DNA of 64,000 bases from Tepidimonas alkaliphilus (GTDB lineage: Bacteria; Pseudomonadota; Gammaproteobacteria; Burkholderiales; Burkholderiaceae_C), in NCBI RefSeq assembly GCF_007556595.1, contig NZ_VJNB01000012.1:1-64000 (forward strand). The letters are read 5' to 3'. The first letter of the stretch is position 1. Every line of letters begins with the position of its first letter. A program made the position numbers and the translations under genes. Positions 8,724 to 16,908 of this stretch are shown here, one piece after another. The notes beneath the pieces are model-generated. The model searched no databases. It saw only the letters and a program-made list of their open reading frames with translations, and was not told where the DNA came from.

Positions 8724-9887
8724 TTACTTTCTCCCTGAATCGGAACGATAGCCGTGCATAGCGAAAAAAACTTCCTCGACGTCGCCTTCAAACCGCTCGG
8801 CGATGTGGTGTGTGGCCACCTGTCGAAACGCGGGCAGCGCTTTGGCCAGTGCTTTAACCATGCGGTCGGCCAAAAAATTAGGGTAGGGCTCCAGCATCGC
8901 GGGGGTGGCGCATTGCATATCGAGCCCTTGCACGACTATGGCCATTCGCTCACGCGAGCGAGCCACGCTTTCGGCCACTTCGATGCGCAGGGCGGGCAGC
9001 CAAGTTTGGGGCTTGTAATAAAACACGTGTACCCGGTTGAGGGCTGCCGTCACGTCCTGCGCCAACCGGTCGATCGCGCCGCGCAAAGGCTGCGGCAGGG
9101 CTGCTGTGCTGAAGTGCCATGGCTGCTCCGGCGCTTGGAGCGGTAGCGGACGCGTGAGCTCGCCGGGGTGCAACACGGCGCTGAGCAAGCCGCGGTCGTC
9201 TTGCTGATCGGGCCAGCCAAGGAGTTGACCGATTTCGCGGCGCGTTGAATACTTAGGCATGGCAACGATTTGCTTGTCGTTGCGCGTCAGCGTCAGCAGT
9301 TCACGGTAAGCGTGAAGATATTGCTCGGCTCCTGCCAAAAAGGTTTGCCCGGTGTGGAGCTGCGGCGCGCGTGGAGCGGCGTTGAGCGCCTGATTGAAGT
9401 AAATGATGGGCAGCGTCAACGTGCCGTCCAGCAGCACCAAATCATGGGGAGCGCATCGGGCCAGTTGCAGCTCTTGCCCCAGCATCATGGCGCGCAGGAT
9501 GGTGGCGGTGGCTTCGTGGTGCGGTTCGGCTTGAACGTAAACGTGATGATGCGGCTGGGCCCAATACCGGGTTTCGCTGGGGGGTGTCAGCCCCTCCACC
9601 GCCACGGCAGCGGCGGCCACCAGGTCGGTGGTCAGCAACCGCTCGATCGCATACGAGCCGTCGGTGGCGCAAACGGTCGGAAACGGCGCAGGGCCAAGTT
9701 CAGATCGGTGCCATAACAGCTTGGCTTCACAGAGTTGACGGCGCAACTCGGTGCGCTGTTCCTTGGCACGTGAAAAGGAACCCAGCAAGCCTTGGGCCAC
9801 GTGTGTGGTGCGATTCAGCACCTCCTCGACCAGAGCCGCGGGCAATCCGACGAAAGGACTGGATGGGTTTACGGAGCTGGGTTCCAC
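8724..9887 (-). CDS. NurA-like nuclease, HerA partner
   Basis: About 387 residues. It shows the NurA nuclease motifs in order: ATDGSYAIERL with Asp76, then GQELQLARC with Glu139, then LVLLDGTLTLP with Asp154. These line up with the metal-binding acids known in archaeal NurA. KYSTRREIGQLLG and a C-terminal EPYPNFLADRMVKALAKAL region also fit the family. NurA degrades DNA ends while HerA translocates; here the HerA gene follows with no gap. The start is uncertain. GTG at 9885-9887 is chosen and overlaps the DUF4338 gene by 19 bases. A TTG at 9965 would overlap by 97, and there is no ATG. No strong ribosome site is seen, so translation may depend on coupling. Confidence 0.8.
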   Translation of the reverse strand: MEPSSVNPSSPFVGLPAALVEEVLNRTTHVAQGLLGSFSRAKEQRTELRRQLCEAKLLWHRSELGPAPFPTVCATDGSYAIERLLTTDLVAAAAVAVEGLTPPSETRYWAQPHHHVYVQAEPHHEATATILRAMMLGQELQLARCAPHDLVLLDGTLTLPIIYFNQALNAAPRAPQLHTGQTFLAGAEQYLHAYRELLTLTRNDKQIVAMPKYSTRREIGQLLGWPDQQDDRGLLSAVLHPGELTRPLPLQAPEQPWHFSTAALPQPLRGAIDRLAQDVTAALNRVHVFYYKPQTWLPALRIEVAESVARSRERMAIVVQGLDMQCATPAMLEPYPNFLADRMVKALAKALPAFRQVATHHIAERFEGDVEEVFFAMHGYRSDSGRK

Positions 9888-11002
9888 AGCCGCCAACTTT
9901 CGCGCACAAAACTTCGGTATCGAGGATCGCGTTGCGCTCGCGGTAGCGCCCAACGCTGCTTCCAATACGCAGCCAGCGTGGCAAAGGGGCGGTCGTAATG
10001 CTGAAGCTGTTGTTCCTCCCCACGCAAAAAGGCTTGGGTGTTGGATGCAAGCGGCACGACAAACACCTCGCGGGCAATGCCATGATAAATGAGATCGCGC
10101 GGCAGACCTAGCAACCCCAAAGCTTTGAGCACGACTTCGCGCCGGTTGCGAAAGCCCGTTCCCCAGTGAATGTGCTTGGCTGTGGCGGCGCTTTCTTCGG
10201 CCACCAGCTGCAGCAGATCGTGGTAGGCGCCGTTGATAAAAGGAAAATCGCCTGAGCCGCGGGTGTAACCCGCCGAATGAAAAAGCCGCTGGCCTTGAAA
10301 AGTCAGCCGGTTGTAAATTGACGACCGCCCCAGCGCCGAGGTGGTGGTGATCAGCGCCAGCGGCCCGGTTTGACGGTTGGCGATCAGCGTGATGCGCTGG
10401 GCGTAGCGGCGCTCAAACGCGTGACGCACTTCGTTGCTGGCGGCTGCCAGCGCCGCCAATTTGCCGCCGAGCAAATGGGTGTAGGGCGGCACGGCGCCCA
10501 GCACGAAAGCGTCCATGACGTTGCCCAGACGTGCGCGGCGCTGCGGCGTTGTCCATCCGATCCAGGCGTCGCGGCTGCCCAGCGCAAAGACGGGATCGGC
10601 CAAACCCAAAATGCCCATCAGCCGGTCGTGCCCGTCGTCCCAGATCAAAAAGCGCAGGCGCCTTCCGTACCCCGCCGAAACCGGAATGCTCCAGTGCAGC
10701 CGGGCGTAACGAAAGAGTTGTTCGTGCGACGTCTGGGGCTGGACTTCGATGAGGCGCGGCGCGATGCGGGCAGGGTCGATCTCGGCGCCGTTGGCAATGT
10801 GCGCCAGCAGTTGCGGCTCGTGACGCTCCAAAGCCTTGCGGGCGCGCTCGATTTGGTGCTGGCACGCCAGCTGGTGAAAGGCGCGCAGTTGCGCTTTGTT
10901 GCGCACCGAGCCGCTCCATCGCAGCCGCCCGTCCTGCAACGAAAAACCTTGTTCATGCAACTGGGCAAGCACCCGCTGGCGCAAGGCGTGGCGATCGATC
11001 AT
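9869..11002 (-). CDS. DUF4338 (DruA-like) domain protein
   Basis: A 377-residue protein that I recognise as DUF4338, the family of DruA from the Druantia anti-phage system. Diagnostic segments are RFLIWDDGHDRLMGILGLAD (about 117-136) with RDAWIGW (144-150), VMDAFVLGAVPPYTHLLGGK (162-181), TSALGRSSIYNRL (221-233), and REVFVVPLASNTQAFLRG near 311-328. The molecular activity of the family is not known to me. It is the first gene of the three-gene operon with NurA and HerA. None of the other Druantia genes, including the large DruE helicase, is present. The ATG at 11000-11002 lies 36 bases after the tolA stop on the same strand. Confidence 0.85.
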   Translation of the reverse strand: MIDRHALRQRVLAQLHEQGFSLQDGRLRWSGSVRNKAQLRAFHQLACQHQIERARKALERHEPQLLAHIANGAEIDPARIAPRLIEVQPQTSHEQLFRYARLHWSIPVSAGYGRRLRFLIWDDGHDRLMGILGLADPVFALGSRDAWIGWTTPQRRARLGNVMDAFVLGAVPPYTHLLGGKLAALAAASNEVRHAFERRYAQRITLIANRQTGPLALITTTSALGRSSIYNRLTFQGQRLFHSAGYTRGSGDFPFINGAYHDLLQLVAEESAATAKHIHWGTGFRNRREVVLKALGLLGLPRDLIYHGIAREVFVVPLASNTQAFLRGEEQQLQHYDRPFATLAAYWKQRWALPRAQRDPRYRSFVRESWRLWNPAP

Positions 11003-11033
11003 GAAGTTGTTCGGGATGCAGAGCGTGGGTGCA

Positions 11034-11060
11034 GACCCCTATTCCTGGGGTCGAAACCCC
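11034..11060 (-). other. Two overlapping, mutually exclusive stem-loops at the tolA stop
   Basis: GACCCC at 11034-11039 pairs with GGGGTC at 11047-11052, while the same GGGG at 11047-11050 can instead pair with CCCC at 11057-11060. The tolA stop codon is in the loop of the first hairpin. The DUF4338 start is 32 bases further on. There is no T-run after either stem, so a simple intrinsic terminator is unlikely. A regulatory or processing role at the tolA/cassette boundary is possible. Confidence 0.4.
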
Positions 11061-11923
11061 AAAATCAACGTGCTGGGCACGCGGCCGTTCTCGTCGCGCG
11101 GCAGGCGGCCGGTGCGCTCGATCGCGCGCAGCACGGCGTCGTCCCAGGCCCGGTGGCCGCTGCTGCGCAGCAGGCGGCTGCTTAGAATCGTGCCGTCCGG
11201 CAGTGTGCGCACCTCCACCTCCGCGCGCGGGTTGCCAGGCACGCTGTCGGTGAAGATGATGTTGGGCCGGATCGCGGCCACCACCCGCCCGGCGTAGCTG
11301 GCCGACGGACCCGCATCGTGCGCGTCGGCGCCGCGCGCCTGCGTGCCGCCACTGGCGGCGGCCTGACCGAGGATGCGCTCCAGGTTGCGTCGGCGCTCGG
11401 CCTCCAGTTGCGCTTGCAGCTCGCGCTCGCGCTGTTGCGCTTCGCGGGCGGCTTTTTCGCGCGCGGCCTGTTCCCGGGCGGCATGCTCGCGCGCCTGGCG
11501 CTCGCGCTCAGCTTGCAGCCGGGCTTGGCGCTCCTGCTCGGCCTTTTGGCGCTCGGCGCGTTCCTGCGCCAGCCGACGCGCTTCTTCTTCGCGGCGACGC
11601 TGCTCCTCGCGCTGGCGCTGCACAGCAATGTCAGCAGGCCGTGCTTGCGTTGCTGCGGGCGGGGGTGGGGCGAGGCGCGGCGACGTCGGCGGGATGGGCG
11701 CAGGTGGATCCGGCGGCGGCTCCGCGGCGCGCGGCGCAGCCACCTTCGGCACGCTGGCCCACAGCTCGGCGCTGGCCACCACCGGCACGTCGTGCTGCCA
11801 CCCGATGCCCCAGGCCAGCGCAGCGATCAGCAGGGCGTGCGCGCCCAACGCCAGCAGCCAGGCGCGCGCGTCCCAGCGCGGCGGCGGGGGGGTGAAGTCC
11901 TGCTCGTCGGCGGTGGCGTGCAT
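11039..11923 (-). CDS. tolA: Tol system envelope protein TolA
   Basis: A 294-residue inner-membrane protein that links the TolQ-TolR motor to the outer membrane. A single transmembrane segment (AWLLALGAHALLIAALAWGI) near residues 21-40 is followed by a proline-rich stretch. A long Glu/Arg/Ala coiled helix runs from about 100 to 190, and the C-terminal globular TonB-like domain carries YAGRVVAAIRPNI and LRSSGHRAWDDAVLRAI. It is the fourth gene of ybgC-tolQ-tolR-tolA, 18 bases after tolR. The expected next genes, tolB and pal, are replaced here by the DUF4338-NurA-HerA cassette. Confidence 0.92.
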   Translation of the reverse strand: MHATADEQDFTPPPPRWDARAWLLALGAHALLIAALAWGIGWQHDVPVVASAELWASVPKVAAPRAAEPPPDPPAPIPPTSPRLAPPPPAATQARPADIAVQRQREEQRRREEEARRLAQERAERQKAEQERQARLQAERERQAREHAAREQAAREKAAREAQQRERELQAQLEAERRRNLERILGQAAASGGTQARGADAHDAGPSASYAGRVVAAIRPNIIFTDSVPGNPRAEVEVRTLPDGTILSSRLLRSSGHRAWDDAVLRAIERTGRLPRDENGRVPSTLILGFRPQE

Positions 11924-11941
11924 GGCTGGCCCCTCGCAGCG

Positions 11942-12388
11942 CTAGCGGGCGCTGTCTTGCCGCACCGCCAGCCCCACGCGGGCGATGCCGGCGCGTTGCA
12001 ACGCATCCATCGCCTGCATCACGTGCTCGTAGGTGGCGCGTCGGTCGGCGCTGATCACCACCGGCACCGCAGGCGCGCCGTCGGCGGGAGGGCCTAGCAA
12101 AGCGCGCACGCGCGCGGGCAGCTCGCGCAGGCTGACCGGCTCGCCCTCGCCGCCTTGGGCGCTGTCGCGCACGCGCAGGGCGCCATCGCGCGCCACGCTA
12201 ACGTGCACGAAGCGCTCCGGCTGGCGCGCCGCCGTCCCGACGCTGGGCAGCTCCACTTGCCCCGGCACGATCAGCGGGGCGGTGACCATGAAGATGATCA
12301 GCAACACCAACATGACGTCGATGAACGGCACCATGTTGATCTCGGTGATCGCGCGGCGTCCGTTTCCTCTGGGGGCGATGGCAGGCAT
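11942..12388 (-). CDS. tolR: Tol system proton-channel protein TolR (ExbD family)
   Basis: A 148-residue ExbD/TolR protein. The membrane segment NMVPFIDVMLVLLIIFMV holds the conserved Asp that takes part in proton flow through the TolQ-TolR motor. The periplasmic domain ends with VVISADRRATYEHVMQAMD, the typical TolR peptidoglycan-binding-like segment. It lies between tolQ and tolA on the same strand in the usual order. Confidence 0.93.
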   Translation of the reverse strand: MPAIAPRGNGRRAITEINMVPFIDVMLVLLIIFMVTAPLIVPGQVELPSVGTAARQPERFVHVSVARDGALRVRDSAQGGEGEPVSLRELPARVRALLGPPADGAPAVPVVISADRRATYEHVMQAMDALQRAGIARVGLAVRQDSAR

Positions 12389-12418
12389 CGGCGCGACTCC
12401 TTCGTCGGCGGGCGGGCC

Positions 12419-13096
12419 TCAGTGGCCGCCAGCGTGGCGATGCAGGATGTTGGAGAATTCTTCGATAAAGGTCTCCAGCCGGTTGGCCAGGCGGTCGATG
12501 TCGTGCGCAAAGCGGTTGTAAGCCACCACCGCCGGGATGGCGGCGAACAGCCCGATGGCGGTGGCCACCAGGGCCTCGGCAATCGCTGGGGCGACGGTGG
12601 CCAACGTCACCTGCGCCATGCCGCCTAGGCCGGTGAACGCGTGCATGATGCCCCACACGGTGCCGAACAGGCCGACGTAGGGCGACACCGAGCCCACCGA
12701 GCCGAGGAACGACAGGTTGACCTCCAGCGCGTCGAGCTCGCGCTGGTAGGCGGCGCGCATCGCGCGGCGGGCGCCATCCAGCAGCGCATCGGGTTGGTGG
12801 ATGCGCCGCTCGCGCAACTTGACAAATTCGCGCATGCCGCTGGCAAAAATGCGCTCCATCGGGCTGCCTTCGCGAGCGCGGTGCAGCGCGGCGTGATACA
12901 GATCCTGCAGGTTGCCGCCCGACCAAAATTCGCGCTCAAAGTCGTCGGTGAGCCGCCGCACGCGCTTGAGCGCAAACAGCTTGCGAAAGATCGCCGCCCA
13001 GCTCATGACCGAGACGCTCACCAGCAGCAACACCACCGCCTGCACCACCCAGGAGGCGTTGAGCATCAGCTCGATGATCGAAAAATCGTGCGTCAT
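12419..13096 (-). CDS. tolQ: Tol system motor protein TolQ (MotA/ExbB family)
   Basis: A 225-residue, three-helix proton-channel protein. The first membrane helix includes VVQAVVLLLVSVSVMSWAAI; the MotA/TolQ signature VGLFGTVWGIMHAFTGLG lies near residue 140; a third helix follows at VATAIGLFAAIPAVVAYN. It works with TolR and TolA to draw in the outer membrane at division. The ATG at 13094-13096 overlaps the ybgC stop (ATGA), so the two are coupled. An earlier in-frame start would run through ybgC and is rejected. Confidence 0.94.
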   Translation of the reverse strand: MTHDFSIIELMLNASWVVQAVVLLLVSVSVMSWAAIFRKLFALKRVRRLTDDFEREFWSGGNLQDLYHAALHRAREGSPMERIFASGMREFVKLRERRIHQPDALLDGARRAMRAAYQRELDALEVNLSFLGSVGSVSPYVGLFGTVWGIMHAFTGLGGMAQVTLATVAPAIAEALVATAIGLFAAIPAVVAYNRFAHDIDRLANRLETFIEEFSNILHRHAGGH

Positions 13097-13512
13097 CGGC
13101 GTTGCGTCGGCGAAGCGGATTCGATCGGGGTCAGGGCGTGCATGACGGCAGGCGGGATGCGCGCCGGGCGCAGCTCGGCGCCTTGCACCCAGCCGAGGCG
13201 CACATGACCTTCGCACAGCGGCGTCAAGCCTTGCGGATCCCGGCGGTGCGCAGTTTGTTCCAGTTCCAACGTGGCGCGGCCCAGTGTGGCGATGCGCGTT
13301 TGCACTTCCAGCTCATCGTCCAGTCGCGCCGGGCAGAGGTAGCGCACCTGCGCCTGGCTGACGACGAACATGCCGCCGGTGGCCTCGCGCAACGCGTGCT
13401 GCTGCAAACCAAGCTGGCGTAGCCACTCGGTGCGGGCGCGCTCGAAGAACTTCAGGTAGTTGGCGTAATAGACGATGCCGCCGGCGTCGGTGTCTTCCCA
13501 GTAGATGCGCAT
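13093..13512 (-). CDS. ybgC: Tol-Pal-associated acyl-CoA thioesterase
   Basis: A 139-residue hotdog-fold thioesterase. It starts MRIYWEDTDAGGIVYYANYLKFFERARTEW; the Asp in DTDAGG is the family's active-site residue. YbgC hydrolyses short-chain acyl-CoA and is nearly always the first gene of the tol operon. The ATG at 13510-13512 has GGAGG directly against it, which is too close, so the TTG at 13525-13527 (adding five residues) may be the true start. It ends in an ATGA overlap with tolQ and begins about 30 bases after nusB. Confidence 0.88.
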   Translation of the reverse strand: MRIYWEDTDAGGIVYYANYLKFFERARTEWLRQLGLQQHALREATGGMFVVSQAQVRYLCPARLDDELEVQTRIATLGRATLELEQTAHRRDPQGLTPLCEGHVRLGWVQGAELRPARIPPAVMHALTPIESASPTQRR

Positions 13513-13540
13513 CCTCCAGCGATGCAACGCGGCGGCAACC

Positions 13541-13996
13541 TCAGGGGCGGCGGGCGGGGTCACGCAACACCTCCTCGCCGCGCACCAGCGGCGCCAAGCG
13601 ATTGAGCACGCCATTGACGAACTTGTGGCCATCGGTGCCACCGAAAACTTTGGCCAGCTCGACGCTTTCGTTGATGACGACGCGCCACGGCACGTCCGGG
13701 CAGTGCAGGAACTCGTAGGCGCCGATCCACAGCGCCGCGTGCTCCACCGGGGAGAGCTCCGCCACTGGCCGGTCCAGCAGCGGTGCCAGACGCTCGTCCA
13801 GCTGCGGGCCTTCGGCGATGCAGCCGTGCAGCAGGGCGTCGTAATGGGCGCTGTCGGCCTTGTGAAAGCCGGTCAGGCCGCGCGTGAAGGCGTCGATGTC
13901 GGCGGGGTCGCCGCGGCCGACGAGATGCTGGTACAGGCCCTGCAGCGCGAACTCACGCGCGCGCGTGCGGGCCGACTTGTCCGATGATTTGGCCAT
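13541..13996 (-). CDS. nusB: Transcription antitermination factor NusB
   Basis: A 151-residue all-helical protein of normal length that binds boxA RNA with NusE to allow antitermination at rRNA operons. [17 protein letters not shown] near the start is the basic RNA-binding helix. [32 protein letters not shown] at the end is the strongly conserved NusB segment (described here in two adjoining parts of the same helix pair). It lies between ribH and ybgC on the same strand, and nusB after ribH is a very common order. Confidence 0.95.
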   Translation of the reverse strand: MAKSSDKSARTRAREFALQGLYQHLVGRGDPADIDAFTRGLTGFHKADSAHYDALLHGCIAEGPQLDERLAPLLDRPVAELSPVEHAALWIGAYEFLHCPDVPWRVVINESVELAKVFGGTDGHKFVNGVLNRLAPLVRGEEVLRDPARRP

Positions 13997-14056
13997 GGCC
14001 CGTATTGTCCCAGAGACCCCAGCTGCGCCGGCGGCCGCGGCGCGCCGGCGGGCGTT

Positions 14057-14527
14057 TCAGTCCAGCGGGTGGCGACGCAGCAGGTGCGCCATCTCCACCG
14101 CCACGCGCGCGGCGTCGCGCGCCTTTTCCTCTTGCCGCGCCACGGCCTGCGAGAGGTTTTCCACCGTCAGGATGGCGTTGGCGATCGGGATGTGGTGGTC
14201 CAGCGCCACGCGCGTGATGCCGGCGGCGGACTCGTTGCACACCAGCTCGAAGTGGTACGTCTCGCCGCGGATGACGCAGCCCAGCGCGATCAGCGCATCG
14301 AAGCGCTCGGTGGCCGCCAGCGCCTGCAGCGCCAGCGGCACCTCCAGCGCGCCAGGCACCTGCTCCAGCACCACGTCGCCGTCGGCCACGCCGAGTGAGG
14401 CCAGCTCCGCGCGACAGGCGGCGGCCAGCGCGTCGGTGATGCCCTGGTTGAAGCGCGCCTGCACGATGCCGATACGCAGCCCGCGGCCGTCCAGCGCCGC
14501 ACCTTCGCCCTTGTGGGCTCCCATCAT
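14057..14527 (-). CDS. ribH: 6,7-dimethyl-8-ribityllumazine synthase
   Basis: A 156-residue lumazine synthase catalysing the penultimate step of riboflavin synthesis. [20 protein letters not shown] begins the substrate-binding region. [14 protein letters not shown] and [20 protein letters not shown] carry the usual phosphate and pyrimidine contacts. The start ATG at 14525-14527 overlaps the ribBA stop (ATGA); a second ATG follows at once. The order on the minus strand is ribE-ribBA-ribH-nusB, so this is a riboflavin operon running into nusB. Confidence 0.95.
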   Translation of the reverse strand: MMGAHKGEGAALDGRGLRIGIVQARFNQGITDALAAACRAELASLGVADGDVVLEQVPGALEVPLALQALAATERFDALIALGCVIRGETYHFELVCNESAAGITRVALDHHIPIANAILTVENLSQAVARQEEKARDAARVAVEMAHLLRRHPLD

Positions 14528-15699
14528 GTCGGGGTTCCCTCCGTCGTCGGGGGTTGTTCGAAGCCGACCACCTCCAGCCCGTAACCGGCCATGCTCGGCA
14601 TGCGCCGCGGCGTGCCCAGCAGCCGCATGCGCTGCACGCCGCAGTCGCGCAGGATCTGCGCGCCCACGCCGTAGGTGCGCAGATCCATGCGCCCGCGCTC
14701 CAGCGCCGCCGAGGCGCGCGCCGTACCCTGAAACTGCGCCAGCAGCTGCTCGGCGCTTTCGCCGGCGTTGAGCAGCACCGCCACGCCGCGGCCGGCCTGC
14801 TGCAGGTGGCGCAGGCTCGCCTCCAGGCTCCAGCTGTGCAGCCGGCGGCCCACCTCCAGCGCGTCCAGCACCGACAGCGGCTCGTGCACGCGCACCGGGA
14901 TCGGCTCCTCGGGGCGCCACGCGCCCACCACCAGCGCCAGGTGCACGCCGCCGTCGACGCGGTCGCGGTAGGCGTGCGCGGTGAACGGGCCGAACGCCGT
15001 CAGCAGCGGGCGGCTGGCCACGCGCTGCACCAGGCTTTCGGTGCGGCTGCGGTGCTGGATCAGGTCGGCGATGGTGCCGATCTTGAGCCCGTGCCGCGCC
15101 GCGAAGCGCTGCAGGTCCGGCAGGCGCGCCATCGTGCCGTCGTCGTTCATGATCTCGCAGATCACCGCCGCCGGCGTGCAGCCAGCCATCGCCGCCAGGT
15201 CACAGCCGGCTTCGGTGTGGCCGGCGCGCATCAGCACGCCGCCGTCCACCGCCTGCAGCGGGAACACGTGCCCGGGCTGCACCAGGTCTTCCGGCTTGGC
15301 ATCGGGCGCCACCGCCACGCGGATGGTGTGCGCGCGGTCGGCGGCGGAAATCCCGGTTGTCACCCCCTCGGCGGCTTCGATCGAGACGGTGAACGCCGTG
15401 CCCATGCGCGTGCCGTTGCGGGGCACCATCGGCGGCAGCCGCAGCTGCTCGCAGCGCTGGCGCGTCAGCGTCAGGCAGATCAGCCCGCGGCCATACTTGG
15501 CCATGAAGTTGATCGCCTCCGGCGTCACGTGGTCGGCGGCCAGCACCAAGTCGCCCTCGTTTTCGCGGTCTTCCTCATCGACGAGGATGACCATGCGGCC
15601 GGCACGCAGCTCGGCGACGATCTCCTCCACGCTGGCGACCGGGGCCATGGCGTCTTCAGCAGCCGTGGGAGGAACAGACGGGGATGTGCAGTCGGTCAT
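14524..15699 (-). CDS. ribBA: 3,4-dihydroxy-2-butanone-4-phosphate synthase with degenerate GTP cyclohydrolase II domain
   Basis: A 391-residue two-domain protein. The RibB half (about 20-225) is intact: [13 protein letters not shown], the [12 protein letters not shown] loop and [12 protein letters not shown] are the known catalytic segments. The RibA-like half keeps the fold ([14 protein letters not shown]) but lacks the three zinc-binding cysteines of true GTP cyclohydrolase II, so it is probably inactive. Such proteins are common in betaproteobacteria and need a separate ribA elsewhere. The ATG at 15697-15699 is chosen because the 14 residues upstream show no family likeness. There are 79 bases between it and ribE with no feature that I can see. 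Confidence 0.92.
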   Translation of the reverse strand: MTDCTSPSVPPTAAEDAMAPVASVEEIVAELRAGRMVILVDEEDRENEGDLVLAADHVTPEAINFMAKYGRGLICLTLTRQRCEQLRLPPMVPRNGTRMGTAFTVSIEAAEGVTTGISAADRAHTIRVAVAPDAKPEDLVQPGHVFPLQAVDGGVLMRAGHTEAGCDLAAMAGCTPAAVICEIMNDDGTMARLPDLQRFAARHGLKIGTIADLIQHRSRTESLVQRVASRPLLTAFGPFTAHAYRDRVDGGVHLALVVGAWRPEEPIPVRVHEPLSVLDALEVGRRLHSWSLEASLRHLQQAGRGVAVLLNAGESAEQLLAQFQGTARASAALERGRMDLRTYGVGAQILRDCGVQRMRLLGTPRRMPSMAGYGLEVVGFEQPPTTEGTPT

Positions 15700-15778
15700 G
15701 ATCGATCGAACAGGCGCGTCGGCTCCGGCGCCACAGGGCAAGCGCCCGGGACAACCCCTCCAGACGGACGGAGGCCGT

Positions 15779-16423
15779 TCAAGCCCTCAGCGGCTGCGGC
15801 GCGCCCATGCCAAGCGAGAGCATGCGCTCGACATAGCGCGCAATCATATCGACTTCCAGGTTGACCGGATCGCCCGGCGCCAAGCGTCCGAGCGTCGTAT
15901 GGGCCATCGTATGAGGGATCAGGTTGATGGTGGCCACGCAGCCGTCGTGGAGGTCTTCGACCCGGTTGACGGTCAGACTCACGCCGTTGACGGTGAGGGA
16001 TCCTTTGTAGGCCAGGTAGCGCGCCAGCGCTGGCGGCGCCAGCACTTCCAAGCGCCATGATTCGCCCGCCGGCTGCAGCGAGCGCACGGTGCCGATGCCA
16101 TCGACGTGCCCGCTGACCAAGTGTCCGCCGAGCCGGTCGGTGGCGCGCAGCGCCTGCTCCAGGTTGACCGGGCCGGGCCGGTTTAGCCCGGCAGTGCGCG
16201 CCAGCGACTCGGCCGACACGTCCACTGTGAAGCGCCCGCCGGCGACGTCCAGCGTCGTCACGGTCATGCACGCGCCCTGAATCGCGATGCTGTCACCCGG
16301 CTGCACGCCGGCGAGCCAATCCGGCGCCGCCCGCACGGTCAGCCGCACGCCGTGGCCGGGGCCGGCGCCAATAGGTTCCACGCGCTCGATGTGGCCGATG
16401 TGGGTGATGAGGCCGGTGAACAT
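15779..16423 (-). CDS. ribE: Riboflavin synthase alpha subunit
   Basis: A 214-residue enzyme built of two lumazine-binding repeats, each starting with a related strand: [16 protein letters not shown] at 1 and [19 protein letters not shown] near 98. GACMTVTT and GVSLTVNRV are the matching conserved loops of the two repeats. It converts two lumazine molecules to riboflavin. It heads the rib operon here; ribD, often the first gene, is absent, and the pilE stop side lies just 6 bases upstream on the same strand. Confidence 0.95.
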   Translation of the reverse strand: MFTGLITHIGHIERVEPIGAGPGHGVRLTVRAAPDWLAGVQPGDSIAIQGACMTVTTLDVAGGRFTVDVSAESLARTAGLNRPGPVNLEQALRATDRLGGHLVSGHVDGIGTVRSLQPAGESWRLEVLAPPALARYLAYKGSLTVNGVSLTVNRVEDLHDGCVATINLIPHTMAHTTLGRLAPGDPVNLEVDMIARYVERMLSLGMGAPQPLRA

Positions 16424-16429
16424 GAGGGG

Positions 16430-16870
16430 CTATTGACGCCAGCAGTCGGTAACCGTGACGCCTGGTTGAGCGTTTCGAATGTTTCGTTGACCCATGTGAT
16501 TCAGCGTCAGGTCACCGCAGCGATCTTGAGCTTGCGGTCCAGGCGATTTTCGAACGGCAACCAGGGTGTAAGTGCTCGCGGTGGGTTGGTCAGTATCAAA
16601 GCGGAAATCATAGAACTGGCCGCTTTCACTGCTGTTGGTGCAAGCTGGCGTTGCAGCTGAATTGGCATACGTGAGTGTGGCGGTCCGATGCCGCTCCATG
16701 AGCTGCGCCCACTCCATCAGGCACGCCTGAGCCGCCGCTCGCCGCGTGCTGCGGACGTGCTCCTGATAATTGGGATAGGCGATCGCGGCCAGGATGCCGA
16801 TGATCGCCACCACGATCATCAGTTCCACTAGGGTAAAGCCACGATTGTTCGATGCGCGGCCAGGCAGCAT
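16430..16870 (-). CDS. pilE: Type IV pilin-like protein PilE (minor pilin)
   Basis: A 146-residue prepilin. The class III signal is RG then [21 protein letters not shown], with the peptidase cut after Gly and the conserved Glu at position 5 of the mature protein. Two cysteines near the C-terminus (RCGDL and TDCW) could form the D-region disulfide. It is the last gene of the fimT-pilV-pilW-pilX-pilY1-pilE operon, where PilE is one of the minor pilins that prime pilus assembly. ATG at 16868-16870 follows GGAG with suitable spacing; upstream residues would not fit a prepilin leader. Confidence 0.9.
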   Translation of the reverse strand: MLPGRASNNRGFTLVELMIVVAIIGILAAIAYPNYQEHVRSTRRAAAQACLMEWAQLMERHRTATLTYANSAATPACTNSSESGQFYDFRFDTDQPTASTYTLVAVRKSPGPQAQDRCGDLTLNHMGQRNIRNAQPGVTVTDCWRQ

Positions 16871-16908
16871 GGGGCGTTTCTCCAGACGGCGTGAAGGGTT
16901 TATTGATT

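Noticed and set aside
9869-11002. The DUF4338 gene as part of a full Druantia system.
   Set aside because: No other Druantia genes are present; the neighbours are tolA, NurA and HerA.
6867-11060. The cassette as a transposon or integrative element.
   Set aside because: No transposase, integrase, terminal inverted repeats, tRNA or direct repeats were seen at either edge.
15700-15778. An FMN riboswitch before ribBA.
   Set aside because: The gap is only 79 bases and does not show the conserved RFN element segments; the upstream ribE is also separated from pilE by only 6 bases.
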